Shown one piece after another: positions 1-8,159 of a stretch of 64,000 nt of DNA; within the stretch, counting starts at the first letter, position 1, and every line of letters begins with the position of its first letter. The translations under genes were made by a program, and so were the position numbers. Origin of the DNA: an uncultured Lachnospiraceae bacterium (GTDB taxonomy: Bacteria > Bacillota > Clostridia > Lachnospirales > Lachnospiraceae); the NCBI GenBank assembly GCA_949472775.1, contig CASWVG010000008.1, positions 20,900-84,899 of the forward strand, read 5' to 3'. The notes below the pieces were generated by a model. The model was not told where the DNA came from. It did not search any database and saw nothing but the letters and a program-made list of their open reading frames with translations.

Positions 1-295
1 AGGCCGCAAACAGCAAAAAGGCGTGATGCCCGAGCCCGCTGCCCCTTTTTCCACGCAGGATCGCAAAATAGTCAAGCAGCGCGCACCGCGACTCCCCGCA
101 GAGCACAAAAACGGCATAGCCCACCAGTTCCTCCCCGCCGTAGATCCCCAGAGAAAAACCATAGCCGGCATCCATACTCCTTGTGATATGGCTTAGTGGC
201 TTCAGTTCGTCGGACGGGAAATCCTTCCTCATATAAGTCTGATAAATATGCCCGATTTCTTCTTTATCCAATTTTTTTACGGTATACGCCGTCAT
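1..295 (-). CDS. GNAT-family N-acetyltransferase, N-terminal part
   Basis: The gene begins at 295 and runs off the left edge, so only about 98 N-terminal residues are present (MTAYTVKKLDKEEIGHIYQT...). The visible part ends in a strand and turn with the pattern LLDYFAILRGKRGSGLGHHA, which resembles the GNAT acetyl-CoA pyrophosphate loop (R/Q-x-x-G-x-G/A) that follows beta-strand 4. GNAT enzymes move an acetyl group from acetyl-CoA to an amine on a small molecule or protein; the substrate cannot be guessed here. It lies downstream of the DUF512 gene on the same strand, 107 bp away, with two copies (one imperfect) of the GTTTACATAA word in the gap. The family call is an inference from one motif, because the catalytic C-terminal half is outside the window. 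Confidence 0.6.
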   Translation of the reverse strand, partial: MTAYTVKKLDKEEIGHIYQTYMRKDFPSDELKPLSHITRSMDAGYGFSLGIYGGEELVGYAVFVLCGESRCALLDYFAILRGKRGSGLGHHAFLLFAA

Positions 296-402
296 TTTCT
301 GCTCCCTCTCAGTTTACATCATATTTGTGCTATCCGCGCCGTTCTGTAGTTTACATAATTTCCGAACGGCAACGTGCCGTGGTTTTCCTCATATCTTCCG
401 AT

Positions 403-1824
403 TCACCTGTCATACCCCTGTACATACACGAAGGAATCTCCATCGTTTTTCCTGTCCAAACAGTAATCCGGATGTAACGCCGCCTCCACAAAATCCCTGC
501 CGCCCGGCTCTATCACCGTCACCGGCATCCCGAGCGCCCGCTCCACATCCGAAACCGTGACATCGTCCAGAAAGACCTGCTCCCCGCTCCGCAGCATATT
601 GGAGGGAATGAACAAAACGTCACCCAAGTGCTCCCCTGCCTGCTGCCGCTCCTTCAACTGGGCAATCAGATCCTGCCCAGTAACCAGACCGGCAACTGTG
701 ATCGTCTCCCCGAAAAAATCGTTCCGGACCGGAAAGACATGTATGACAAGCCCCGGACAGACACCGCACAGCTCCTTTGCCGCGTCCCGTATCAAAGGAT
801 AGGCCAGTCTGCCCGTCGCCACAGTGATTGCCCTGTTTTCCACCGCCGATCTTTCTTGACCACTTTGGTCATCTGCAATGGTGCGCATTTTCTCCGCAAA
901 CTCCTCCCGGAAAAGCCGCATCATGCCCACGCCGTTTTCCAACTGGATATACCCGTCATAACGCTCCTCCTCCGGGAAGTCACGCTCCGCCAGCATATAA
1001 AATTCGTCACTGGCATGAATAAAGTGCAGACCGTATTGGTCAAAACAGACTTTCTGGTACGTCTCGATCATGTCAATGATCTCCCCCGCCTCCGCCTTTG
1101 TAAACAGCTCCAGAGGACAAAGACCTTCCCGGTACTTCGTAATCCCCGCGGGCACCACAGACACACTCCGCATAAAAGGCAGGTATTGCATCAGATCCGT
1201 AATGCTGCGCCGCAGTTCTTCCCCGTCATTGACTCCCTTGCAGCACACAATCTGCCCGTTCATCTCCACATGACCCTCGTAAAAACGATCCAGAAAGCGC
1301 AGCTTTTCCCCTGCGAAACGGTTGTGCAGCATCCTGCAGCGAAGCTCAGGGTTTGTGGTCTGTACCGAAATATTGATGGGTGCAAGCTGCATCTGGATGA
1401 TGCGCTCCACGTCCCGCTCGTCCATGTTGGTCAACGTGATATAATTGCCCTGCAGGAAAGAAAGCCGGGAATCGTCATCCTTGAAATACAGCGTTTCCCG
1501 CATCCCCGGCGGCATCTGATCAATGAAACAGAAAATACACTTGTTGCTGCAGGAACGGTATTCGCTCATCAGACCGTTCTCAAACTCCACGCCCAGATCC
1601 TCGTCGTAGTCCTTGTCGATCTCTAAAAGCCACTCCTCGCCGTCCGTCCTTCGCACGAGCACCTCCACATACTCGTCCTTCATCAGATAACGGTAGTCGA
1701 ACACATCCCCTATTTCCTCATTGTTAATGGAAAGAAGGACATCGCCCGCCTCAATACCCATCTCCTCCGCGATAGAGCCGGGCATAATCTCTTTCACCAC
1801 ATGTTCCATCCTGTTCAAATCCAC
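403..1824 (-). CDS. DUF512 protein: PDZ domain plus Fe-S radical-type domain
   Basis: A 473-residue protein. Residues about 6-75 form a PDZ-like domain (VKEIMPGSIAEEMGIEAGD). It is followed by a cysteine cluster C92-x3-C96-x2-C99 in the context SNKCIFCFIDQMPPGMR, typical of the DUF512 family, which is distantly related to radical-SAM Fe-S proteins. The C-terminal part carries the long DUF512 region with ITVATGRLAYPLI and LFIPSNMLRSG. The reaction catalysed by this family is not known to me; the gene is widespread in Clostridia, often near the GTPase Der, which is not visible here. The first codon of this reading is GTG; an ATG five codons in (1809) or a TTG between them are alternatives, and the nearby AGAGG does not decide. 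Confidence 0.85.
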   Translation of the reverse strand: MDLNRMEHVVKEIMPGSIAEEMGIEAGDVLLSINNEEIGDVFDYRYLMKDEYVEVLVRRTDGEEWLLEIDKDYDEDLGVEFENGLMSEYRSCSNKCIFCFIDQMPPGMRETLYFKDDDSRLSFLQGNYITLTNMDERDVERIIQMQLAPINISVQTTNPELRCRMLHNRFAGEKLRFLDRFYEGHVEMNGQIVCCKGVNDGEELRRSITDLMQYLPFMRSVSVVPAGITKYREGLCPLELFTKAEAGEIIDMIETYQKVCFDQYGLHFIHASDEFYMLAERDFPEEERYDGYIQLENGVGMMRLFREEFAEKMRTIADDQSGQERSAVENRAITVATGRLAYPLIRDAAKELCGVCPGLVIHVFPVRNDFFGETITVAGLVTGQDLIAQLKERQQAGEHLGDVLFIPSNMLRSGEQVFLDDVTVSDVERALGMPVTVIEPGGRDFVEAALHPDYCLDRKNDGDSFVYVQGYDR

Positions 1825-1887
1825 ACCTCTTTTGCCGTTTGACTTATCTGGTCAACCTTCTGAAGAATGCACCGCCTTTTCACTCTG

Positions 1888-2685
1888 TTACCAGTCAGAA
1901 TCCCAATCGTCGTAACCGCTGTCCCAACTGTCCCCGCTATCCCAGTCGTAATCGGAATCCCAGTCGTCACTTGCCCACTCCTTCTCACTGTACCAGTCGG
2001 ATTCGGTAAAATCTCCCGCCTCGTACCCGGCGCGCCAGCTTCGCGACTGATAATAGTCGTCCGCATTCTTTTTCAGCTCCCCGTCCGCCTGTGTGGGCGA
2101 CCAGTCCTCATCATAGTCATCCCACTCATACCAGTTGGAACTGTCATAATAGTAAGTGTTGTTCCGATAAACATAATAACCGCTGGACGGTCCCGCCGCA
2201 AACCAGCCCACCAGCAGCATCACTATAACCAGACCAAAAATGATCATCTGGTAAATAAGGCTTCTCTTCAGAGCTTTTCCGATCCCGTCAGACAATTTCG
2301 AGCCCTTCGCGCCCATATGCCGTTTCTGCACGCTCACCCGCTCGTTGATCTTCATGTAAAGCTCGTTGACCGCGTAAGCCTCGTCATTGCCCACATACCG
2401 GACAGCGCGTGTGCCGTCCGCCTTATTTTTGTATACGATAAAATTGCCGGTGGTCTCGTCACGGTAAATACCGTAGGCTTTCGCGCCCCGGTAGTCCTCT
2501 CCGAGAAACACCCGCATATCTTTCAGCGGCAGATTGTGGCGCTGACAGTATGCACGCAGCTCTTCTATTGTCGTGGGAACGCCGTATGCCACCCTTTTCA
2601 CACGCCTGTTTGCCGCACCACAATGCGGACAGGTCTGCGCCGTTTCCGGAATCATCTGTCCGCAGTATTCGCATGGTATTTTCAT
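1888..2685 (-). CDS. Zinc-ribbon membrane protein with Trp/Asp-rich tail
   Basis: A 265-residue protein of unknown function. It opens with a zinc ribbon (C5-x2-C8 and C19-x2-C22: CEYCGQ...CPHCGA). A middle domain of about 100 residues follows, then one hydrophobic segment near residues 145-165 (YQMIIFGLVIVMLLVGWFAA). The last 70 residues are very rich in Trp, Asp, Ser and Tyr and end in a WDSD/WDSG repeat. The predicted topology is cytoplasmic ribbon, one membrane pass, acidic aromatic tail outside. The start ATG is preceded by AGAGG at a good distance. A similar arrangement of ribbon, membrane segment and acidic tail occurs in many uncharacterised Lachnospiraceae proteins. No enzyme motif is visible. 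Confidence 0.75.
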   Translation of the reverse strand: MKIPCEYCGQMIPETAQTCPHCGAANRRVKRVAYGVPTTIEELRAYCQRHNLPLKDMRVFLGEDYRGAKAYGIYRDETTGNFIVYKNKADGTRAVRYVGNDEAYAVNELYMKINERVSVQKRHMGAKGSKLSDGIGKALKRSLIYQMIIFGLVIVMLLVGWFAAGPSSGYYVYRNNTYYYDSSNWYEWDDYDEDWSPTQADGELKKNADDYYQSRSWRAGYEAGDFTESDWYSEKEWASDDWDSDYDWDSGDSWDSGYDDWDSDW

Positions 2686-2751
2686 GGGTTCCTCTTTCCG
2701 TCCGTTTTAGCTCAATTATACAGGGAATCTGTCAAACAATGCAATGCCACA

Positions 2752-2925
2752 TTACTCCAGTATCGTGTACTGCATCATTTCGTATAAGAGTTTCGTCCCC
2801 TCCCTGATATCCGGCGGCAAAAGCGCGCGTGCCACCAGCTTATAGCCGTCCTCCTGCTCGTCGATGCGCTCCAGATTCGCGTAATCCCCGTCAATGCCCG
2901 CAACCCGGTACTGAAATGAATACAT
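2752..2925 (-). CDS. Small hypothetical protein, 57 aa
   Basis: The short frame starts at 2925 after a GGAG ribosome site and encodes MYSFQYRVAGIDGDYANLER followed by an acidic stretch, LLPPDIREGTKLLYEMMQ, and a hydrophobic end. It has no signal, membrane segment or known motif. Its codon use looks like that of its neighbours, and the pattern of charged and hydrophobic residues suggests a small folded protein. It sits between spoVAC and the Trp/Asp-rich protein on the same strand, with a possible TATACT -10 box 80 bp upstream. Function unknown. Confidence 0.6.
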   Translation of the reverse strand: MYSFQYRVAGIDGDYANLERIDEQEDGYKLVARALLPPDIREGTKLLYEMMQYTILE

Positions 2926-3063
2926 GCCTATCCCGCTCCTTCCCTTCTGTTTTTCTTTTTACCGATCCCGCACTGTTTACAGTGGTCTGTCTCTGAACAC
3001 AGTATACCCTATTTTTTTCTGAAACGCCATATCCGCTCGCCGGCAAAATGAACCGTATGCAGA

Positions 3064-3276
3064 ATGTCCCGCCGCTCTCAGGAAACCCTGCTGACCATGG
3101 ACTTATCCGAAATCAGCATCATTGAGAAAGAGGAACGCTGCCTTGTGACCGTAGATGTGAACCGGGAAACCTCTTTTGAGGAGGAAGTCGAGCTGATTAC
3201 TGCAAATTATTTATTGAAATTCCTGTTCTTTAATAAAATGATGGGAGAAACCTTGGAAGAGAAAACGGAAGTGTGA
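3064..3276 (+). CDS. Possible small protein or gene remnant, 70 aa
   Basis: This plus-strand frame lies in the 373-bp gap between the 57-aa gene and spoVAC. It encodes an acidic, amphipathic peptide (MDLSEISIIEKEERCLVTVD... and LLKFLFFNKMMGE) whose composition looks protein-like. No Shine-Dalgarno sequence precedes either the first ATG or the internal ATG at 3097, and the stop overlaps the spoVAC terminator. It may be the tail of a decayed gene or an accidental frame. No other gene was seen in this gap; a short palindrome CACTGTTTACAGTG lies at 2971-2984. Confidence 0.3.
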   Translation: MSRRSQETLLTMDLSEISIIEKEERCLVTVDVNRETSFEEEVELITANYLLKFLFFNKMMGETLEEKTEV

Positions 3277-3310
3277 AAAGGGATTGTGCGGGTTTCCCTC
3301 ACACAATCCC
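3276..3310 (-). terminator. Terminator of spoVA genes
   Basis: On the minus strand the last codons of spoVAC run into GGGATTGTG, a loop containing GGGAAACCC, then CACAATCCC followed by TTTT. The 9-bp stem includes part of the coding end, and the stop TGA is in the loop. This closes the spoVAA-AB-AC transcript. Confidence 0.65.
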
Positions 3311-3808
3311 CAATAATTTCCCGATCCAGTACACCATGCCAAGCGCCCAGCTTGTGAAAATCCCGTACAGAATCACCGGTCCTGCGATGGTAAAAATTTT
3401 GCAGCCGATGCCGAATACCTGTCCCTCCTTCTGGTATTCAATCGCCGCCGAAGCCACGGAGTTCGCAAATCCCGTGATCGGTACAAGCGCGCCCGCGCCG
3501 CCCCACTCCACACATTTATGGTAGAGCCCGAAACCGGTCAGCAGTACGCTCGCCAGCACCAGCAGCATGGAACACCACGAACCTGCTGTCTCCTTGTCAA
3601 GCCCCATACTGTTTGTGGCATAGTTCAAAATGTACTGGCCGATCACGCAGATGATGCCGCCCACAACAAACGCCTTTGCCATGCGCACGGACATACTGTA
3701 TTTTGGTGTTGTCTGCTCCACATGCTGTCTGTAAGTCTGCTCCTTCTCCTGCTGCGTCATCTTTTCGTCCAGATTTTTTATTTCATTTTGTACCTGATTC
3801 TGTGTCAT
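3299..3808 (-). CDS. spoVAC: Stage V sporulation protein AC
   Basis: SpoVAC is an inner spore membrane protein of the SpoVA channel, which moves Ca-dipicolinic acid into the forespore and out again at germination. The 169-residue product has a hydrophilic N-terminal 45 residues, then four hydrophobic segments with the family signatures GGIICVIGQ, GAGALVPITGFANS and FTIAGPVILYG. SpoVAE shares these motifs but is shorter and lacks the hydrophilic N-terminus, so AC is preferred. The ATG at 3808 is chosen because AAGGAG lies 10 nt upstream; an ATG three codons earlier (3817) is too close to it. It is the third gene after spoVAA and spoVAB. spoVAD and spoVAE, which usually follow, are absent here. 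Confidence 0.9.
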   Translation of the reverse strand: MTQNQVQNEIKNLDEKMTQQEKEQTYRQHVEQTTPKYSMSVRMAKAFVVGGIICVIGQYILNYATNSMGLDKETAGSWCSMLLVLASVLLTGFGLYHKCVEWGGAGALVPITGFANSVASAAIEYQKEGQVFGIGCKIFTIAGPVILYGIFTSWALGMVYWIGKLLGIV

Positions 3809-3945
3809 AGTATACATTCTCCTTTTTCCATTGTCCTAATTCCCTGTCATTGATGCCCACTGCCTTTTCCATTAAAGGACCTGCACTGTTTTGAAGCATC
3901 TGCCGGGATTTTCCATCACAGACCGCCCTTATAGCCCTCTGCCTC

Positions 3946-4431
3946 TCATAAAAACACCCGCTGTGTAAAGTAAATCACACTGCCTGTCAGCTTTCCGAGC
4001 GCCACAGAAAGTATGGCAACCCCCAGCCCGTGGCGGAACCCAATCCTTCTGGCAAAAATAGGAATCGTGTTTAACATCTCCGCGATGGCAAGTGCCAGAC
4101 AGCCCACAAAAATGCCTGCAAACAGTCCGAACACAATCTGAAAAAATGTCCCCGCGAAATTCCAGACGCCCTCCGTCGCCGTCCCAAGTAGCGCATGCGT
4201 CCGCACCATTCTTCCCACCATGCCCCACTCCTTGAAGACACTGAAGAAACTGCCCGTCAGCGTGCCGAATATCACCATCTCCTCCAGCACAAACACCTTT
4301 TTTGCCACATGCATTTTGCCCGCAAACCGGGGAATCAGCCCTACCGAAATCAGTACCGTAAACACACCAGCCGAAACGATCAATCCGGCGCTTGCCCCGA
4401 TCACCGAAAGAAGAATCTGTCTAAGAAACAT
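3946..4431 (-). CDS. spoVAB: Stage V sporulation protein AB
   Basis: This is a membrane protein of the spoVA operon, needed with AA and AC for dipicolinic acid uptake into the spore. From the ATG at 4431 it has 161 residues and about four to five hydrophobic segments, beginning MFLRQILLSVIGASAGLIVS. Family features include the conserved GLIPRFAGKMH and the internal FVLEEMVIFGTLTGS. The reading frame extends 11 codons further upstream, but those lie inside spoVAA. The chosen start overlaps the spoVAA stop by 11 bp, which is typical of translational coupling. The 129-bp gap to spoVAC holds no other gene. Confidence 0.88.
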   Translation of the reverse strand: MFLRQILLSVIGASAGLIVSAGVFTVLISVGLIPRFAGKMHVAKKVFVLEEMVIFGTLTGSFFSVFKEWGMVGRMVRTHALLGTATEGVWNFAGTFFQIVFGLFAGIFVGCLALAIAEMLNTIPIFARRIGFRHGLGVAILSVALGKLTGSVIYFTQRVFL

Positions 4432-5056
4432 CAATGGTCTTTCCCTCCCTGTCCGCCGTCGCAATGAGCGCTTTGTTCACGTCCTCCTCATAAACCCGCA
4501 TTTCCACCTCGATCGGAGTCGGATCTTTCGTGATCCGCCTGCCGCCGATATGGTTAAAGAATACAATGATACCTATCGCCAGCCCCACCGAATAGGACAG
4601 TTCCAGAATCCCGTACCCGTCTCCCCGATAGCCCATCACCATCTCGTAGAGCTTGGAAAACACTTCATTGATCCCGATATCATTGTGGAAAGCCATGATC
4701 GTGAATGCGGTACCGAAAAAGCTGACCAGCGACACAAAGGCAAGCTTGCACCACTGGACAAACCCTTTATGCCTGTCCACACTGATCCACTCCACAAGCA
4801 CATCCGTCTCGCCCAGACTTTCCACACTCACCCCGGAACAAGCCTTCTCAATCTCCTCAATGACCCTGAGCACACTGATCACCTGTCTCTTGCTTTCCCC
4901 TTCCCGAAATGTCCACAGTTTCAAGGATTTTGCCTTTGCGAGCACATGGGAATCCGTGCAACTCAACGTCGCAATATCCTTGACGCTCACCTCCGGCTTC
5001 TGCACCTCCACGTTCTGTTCCACTTTCAGATAAATGGTCACACTATTAGTTGACAT
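4421..5056 (-). CDS. spoVAA: Stage V sporulation protein AA
   Basis: SpoVAA is the first gene of the spoVA operon and is expressed in the forespore in known relatives. The 211-residue protein has a soluble N-terminal half (MSTNSVTIYLKVEQNVEV, a beta-rich domain), then two hydrophobic segments (CKLAFVSLVSFFGTAFTIMA and ILELSYSVGLAIGIIVFFN), and a short charged tail, which fits SpoVAA. GGGAG precedes the ATG. Sigma-G control is expected from the family, but I could not find a convincing sigma-G promoter in the 260-bp region upstream, which it shares with the divergent DUF3842 gene. Confidence 0.9.
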   Translation of the reverse strand: MSTNSVTIYLKVEQNVEVQKPEVSVKDIATLSCTDSHVLAKAKSLKLWTFREGESKRQVISVLRVIEEIEKACSGVSVESLGETDVLVEWISVDRHKGFVQWCKLAFVSLVSFFGTAFTIMAFHNDIGINEVFSKLYEMVMGYRGDGYGILELSYSVGLAIGIIVFFNHIGGRRITKDPTPIEVEMRVYEEDVNKALIATADREGKTIDVS

Positions 5057-5316
5057 AACTTCTCCCGTTTTTCACCACTTTTTTTTGTGCAATGATCTCA
5101 ACGCGATCATTTGATAAAGGGTATTATAAGGAAATTTTTTTATTTTATACGTTGTACCCTTATGGTATACTATTGCTATCTTTTAGAAATTGATTGCAAA
5201 ACGCAGCCTGTAATGAATATGCGCGAAACGCTTCTGCGTTTCATTGAAACAGATTGAAAATGCTATGATAAGTTGCGCTATCGCCCATATTGTCTCAAAA
5301 TGGAGGAGAAACCCAC

Positions 5317-5721
5317 ATGAAAATCACCGTCATCGACGGACAGGGCGGCCGCATCGGCAAGACCGTCATTGAACAGATCAAGGCAAAACATAAAGATTTA
5401 GAACTTTATGCCATCGGCACCAACACCGCCGCCACCGCCGCCATGTTAAAGGCAGGGGCGGATTTCGGCGCAACCGGCGAGAATGCGGTGCTCGTCAACG
5501 TTACCGATGCGGATATCGTGATCGGTCCCGTGGGCATTGTCTTCGCAAACGCCCTGCTCGGGGAAATTACCCCCGCCATCGCCACCGCTGTGGGCGCAAG
5601 CAGAGCCTTTAAAATTCTGATTCCCGTCAACCGCTGCAATCACTTTATCGCGGGATGCACAGAAACCTCTCTGGGCGAATACATCCGGCTGGCGGTGGAA
5701 CGGCTGGAAGCTATGCTGTAA
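5317..5721 (+). CDS. DUF3842 family protein
   Basis: A 134-residue protein with a Rossmann-like start (MKITVIDGQGGRIGKTVIEQ) and a glycine-rich GQGGRIG loop, as in nucleotide-binding proteins. The middle (ADIVIGPVGIVFANALLGEI) and the end (RCNHFIAGC) match the DUF3842 family, which is common in Clostridia and has no known function. Translation is taken from 5317 because GGAGGAG lies 8 nt before it; an ATG nine codons upstream lacks such a site. A perfect 7-bp hairpin, GAAACGC-ttct-GCGTTTC, lies at 5225-5242 in the leader, and a TCCGGC/GCCGGA hairpin (5743-5762) follows the stop. The gene is divergent from spoVAA. Confidence 0.8.
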   Translation: MKITVIDGQGGRIGKTVIEQIKAKHKDLELYAIGTNTAATAAMLKAGADFGATGENAVLVNVTDADIVIGPVGIVFANALLGEITPAIATAVGASRAFKILIPVNRCNHFIAGCTETSLGEYIRLAVERLEAML

Positions 5722-5813
5722 GACACTTTTCCTGAAAATCTTTCCGGCTGTCCTTCGCCGGACCGGCATTATAAAAACTATGGGTTATAGGTGTTTTATA
5801 AGGAGGAAAACCA

Positions 5814-7985
5814 ATGAAAATGAATAAACTGCTCTACGGCGCGGCATACTACGACGAATATCTTCCCGCAGACCGCATTGAAACCGATATGGAAATGATG
5901 AAAAAGGCGGGCATGAACGTAATCCGCATCGCGGAGTCCACATGGAGCACATGGGAGCCGCAGGACGGCGTTTTTGACTTCACCCACCTGCACCGGATGC
6001 TGTCCTGCTCAAAAAAGCACGACATTCAGGTGATCGTCGGCACGCCCACCTACGCGGTTCCCACATGGCTTGTGCGAAAATACCCGGATATCATCACGGA
6101 AACCCACGACGGACCGGGGCGTTACGGACACAGACAGAATATGGATATCGCCCACCCCATGTACTTAAAGCACACGGAGCGCATCATCCGCAGGCTGATG
6201 GAGGAAGTACAGCCTTACGACCATGTGATCGGTTTTCAGCTCGACAATGAAACCAAATCCTACGACACCTGCTCTACCTACGCCCAGAAAAAATTTGTGA
6301 CTTATGTGCGGAATCTTTTCCACGACGATCTTTCTAGTCTGAATCAGGCATGGGGGCTTGATTACTGGAGCAACCGTATCAATGCGTGGGAAGATTTTCC
6401 CGACGTGCGCGGCACCATCAACGCCAGCCTCGGCGCAGAATATCATAAATTCCAACGAAAACTTGTGTCCGAGTTTCTCGCGTGGCAATGTGCCATCGTG
6501 CAGGAATACGCCCGCCCGGATCAGTTTATCACACAGAATTTTGACTATGACTGGCGGGGCTACTCCTTCGGTTTGCAGCCGGAAGTTGACCAGTGGGAAG
6601 CTGTCAGACCGCTCACCATAGCGGGCTGCGATATCTATCACCCCTCCGCACAGGATCTGACCGGCAAGGAGATCGCCTTCGGCGGCGCCATCGCCCGCTC
6701 CCTAAAGAAAGACAACTATCTGGTTCTGGAGACCGAGGCGCAGGGCAATCACGGCTGGCTCTCCTACCCCGGACAACTTTGCCTGCAGGCATTCAGCCAT
6801 CTGGCAAACGGCGCCAGCTGTGTGGAATACTGGCACTGGCACTCCATCCACAACGCCATCGAATCCTACTGGAAAGGCGTACTCAGCCATAACCTGAAAG
6901 AAAACGCCACCTACAGGGAAGCCTGCCGCATCGGCGCGGACTTTGCCAAACACGGTACTCATCTGGTCAATTTGAAGAAACACTGCTCTGTCGCAATCCT
7001 TCTGGACAATGTCTCTCTGGACGCCCTGCAATGGTTTCCGATCAAGGACGGTCCGGCCTACAATGACGTGTTCCGCTGGATTTTTGACGCCCTCTATGAG
7101 ATGAATGTGGAATGCGATATCCTCTCAGCCGAGGCAGATATCGACTTGTTCAGTCAATATAGGATGTTGATTACTCCCGCTCTCTACAGTGTCTCCGATG
7201 GGCTGACGGAAGCGCTGAAAGACTATGTGCAGGCAGGCGGTGTCCTGCTCTCCACCTTCAAGACCGCCGTGGCGGACAGAATGCTCAAAATCTACCACGA
7301 CGATCTGCCCCACGGTCTGACCGATGTTTTCGGCATGACCTACGACCAGTTTACGGACGCCGTGCAGGTGGGGTTACGAGCCGCGCCAAAAATGCAGGCG
7401 ACATCCCATGAGGTTGATATGACCAGATCAGTCAACACCAATGCATCGACGGGACAGGTATCGCAGACAGTAAATCCCTGCGTGCATAGCTGGATGGAAC
7501 TTCTCCTTCCCGACACCGCCGAAACGCTTGCTCTCTACGACCATCCCCACTGGGGCGACTATACCGCCCTCACAGGAAACCGGTTTGGTCAAGGATATGC
7601 CTCCTATCTGGGCTGTTATACGAACGGGGATGTGCTGAAAAAACTGCTCGGCTTTCTCTGTGAAAAGGCTGGCATTGCCAGAGAAGATGCCGCTTATCCC
7701 CTGATTGTCAGACGGGGCACAAACGACCTGCAAAAAGAAATCATATACTATTTTAATTATTCCGAAGAACCGCAGGAGACCGTCTATCACGGTAAGGACG
7801 CCCGCATGCTTCTTTCCGGGCACGAAGCGCTGCCCTTAAACAGAGATGCTGCTTTGTCCGGAGAGGACGTTTCCGCTGTCAGAACAGCCGACGGTTCCTG
7901 CGAAGAGAATACCACAGCCGTCGTAAAAGAGGGCGACCGTCTCTCCCTCTCCCATTGGGATTTTCTGATTTTGGAAGAAGTGTAA
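5814..7985 (+). CDS. GH42 beta-galactosidase
   Basis: A 723-residue cytoplasmic enzyme without a signal peptide. It is predicted to hydrolyse beta-galactosides taken up from the gut or milk oligosaccharides. The GH42 TIM barrel fills residues 1-380 (LLYGAAYYDEYLP; the acid/base Glu146 in FQLDNE; the nucleophile Glu306 or Glu308 in VLETEAQGNHGW). A beta-galactosidase trimerisation domain follows (LITPALYSVSDGLTEALKDY), then a small beta domain. The four-cysteine zinc cluster known from Thermus GH42 enzymes is not present. AAGGAGG lies 7 nt before the ATG. No transporter or regulator is directly attached; the neighbouring trehalose locus is on the other strand. Confidence 0.92.
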   Translation: MKMNKLLYGAAYYDEYLPADRIETDMEMMKKAGMNVIRIAESTWSTWEPQDGVFDFTHLHRMLSCSKKHDIQVIVGTPTYAVPTWLVRKYPDIITETHDGPGRYGHRQNMDIAHPMYLKHTERIIRRLMEEVQPYDHVIGFQLDNETKSYDTCSTYAQKKFVTYVRNLFHDDLSSLNQAWGLDYWSNRINAWEDFPDVRGTINASLGAEYHKFQRKLVSEFLAWQCAIVQEYARPDQFITQNFDYDWRGYSFGLQPEVDQWEAVRPLTIAGCDIYHPSAQDLTGKEIAFGGAIARSLKKDNYLVLETEAQGNHGWLSYPGQLCLQAFSHLANGASCVEYWHWHSIHNAIESYWKGVLSHNLKENATYREACRIGADFAKHGTHLVNLKKHCSVAILLDNVSLDALQWFPIKDGPAYNDVFRWIFDALYEMNVECDILSAEADIDLFSQYRMLITPALYSVSDGLTEALKDYVQAGGVLLSTFKTAVADRMLKIYHDDLPHGLTDVFGMTYDQFTDAVQVGLRAAPKMQATSHEVDMTRSVNTNASTGQVSQTVNPCVHSWMELLLPDTAETLALYDHPHWGDYTALTGNRFGQGYASYLGCYTNGDVLKKLLGFLCEKAGIAREDAAYPLIVRRGTNDLQKEIIYYFNYSEEPQETVYHGKDARMLLSGHEALPLNRDAALSGEDVSAVRTADGSCEENTTAVVKEGDRLSLSHWDFLILEEV

Positions 7986-7992
7986 CACAATG

Positions 7993-8022
7993 GGGCGGCG
8001 TTTCCTGCGCCGCCCTGTTCTC
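7993..8022 (+). terminator. Terminator after GH42 gene
   Basis: GGGCGGCG, a 7-nt loop and CGCCGCCC form a GC-rich 8-bp stem eight bases after the stop codon. It is followed by TGTTCTCTGTT, an interrupted U-rich tract. Confidence 0.7.
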
Positions 8023-8057
8023 TGTTCCATTCACCGGACTTTCATACCGCAAAGCAT

Positions 8058-8159
8058 CTACATAAATGCCGGATCATGGTTCACAATCTCGCTAAATCCA
8101 AGATCCTTTGCCGCAGTCTCCACAAGCTGATGCATCGCCACAAATGGTATTTTCCCACA
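8058..8159 (-). other. In-frame coding-like extension beyond the treA stop
   Basis: Directly after the treA TAG stop the same frame continues for 33 codons to the next stop and reads like protein: KIPFVAMHQLVETAAKDLGF followed by SEIVNHDPAFM. It contains an internal ATG (MHQLVETAAKDL...) but no ribosome site. It is probably a remnant of another gene that once followed treA. I cannot name the parent. Confidence 0.35.

Noticed and set aside
628..1626. Plus-strand open frame of 332 codons opposite the DUF512 gene
   Set aside because: Shadow of a well-supported gene; the composition (His, Arg, Leu, Pro rich) is that of an antisense frame.
5057..5316. Sigma-G promoter of the spoVA genes
   Set aside because: Several AT-rich candidates such as CAATAGTATACC exist, but none has both elements at proper spacing.
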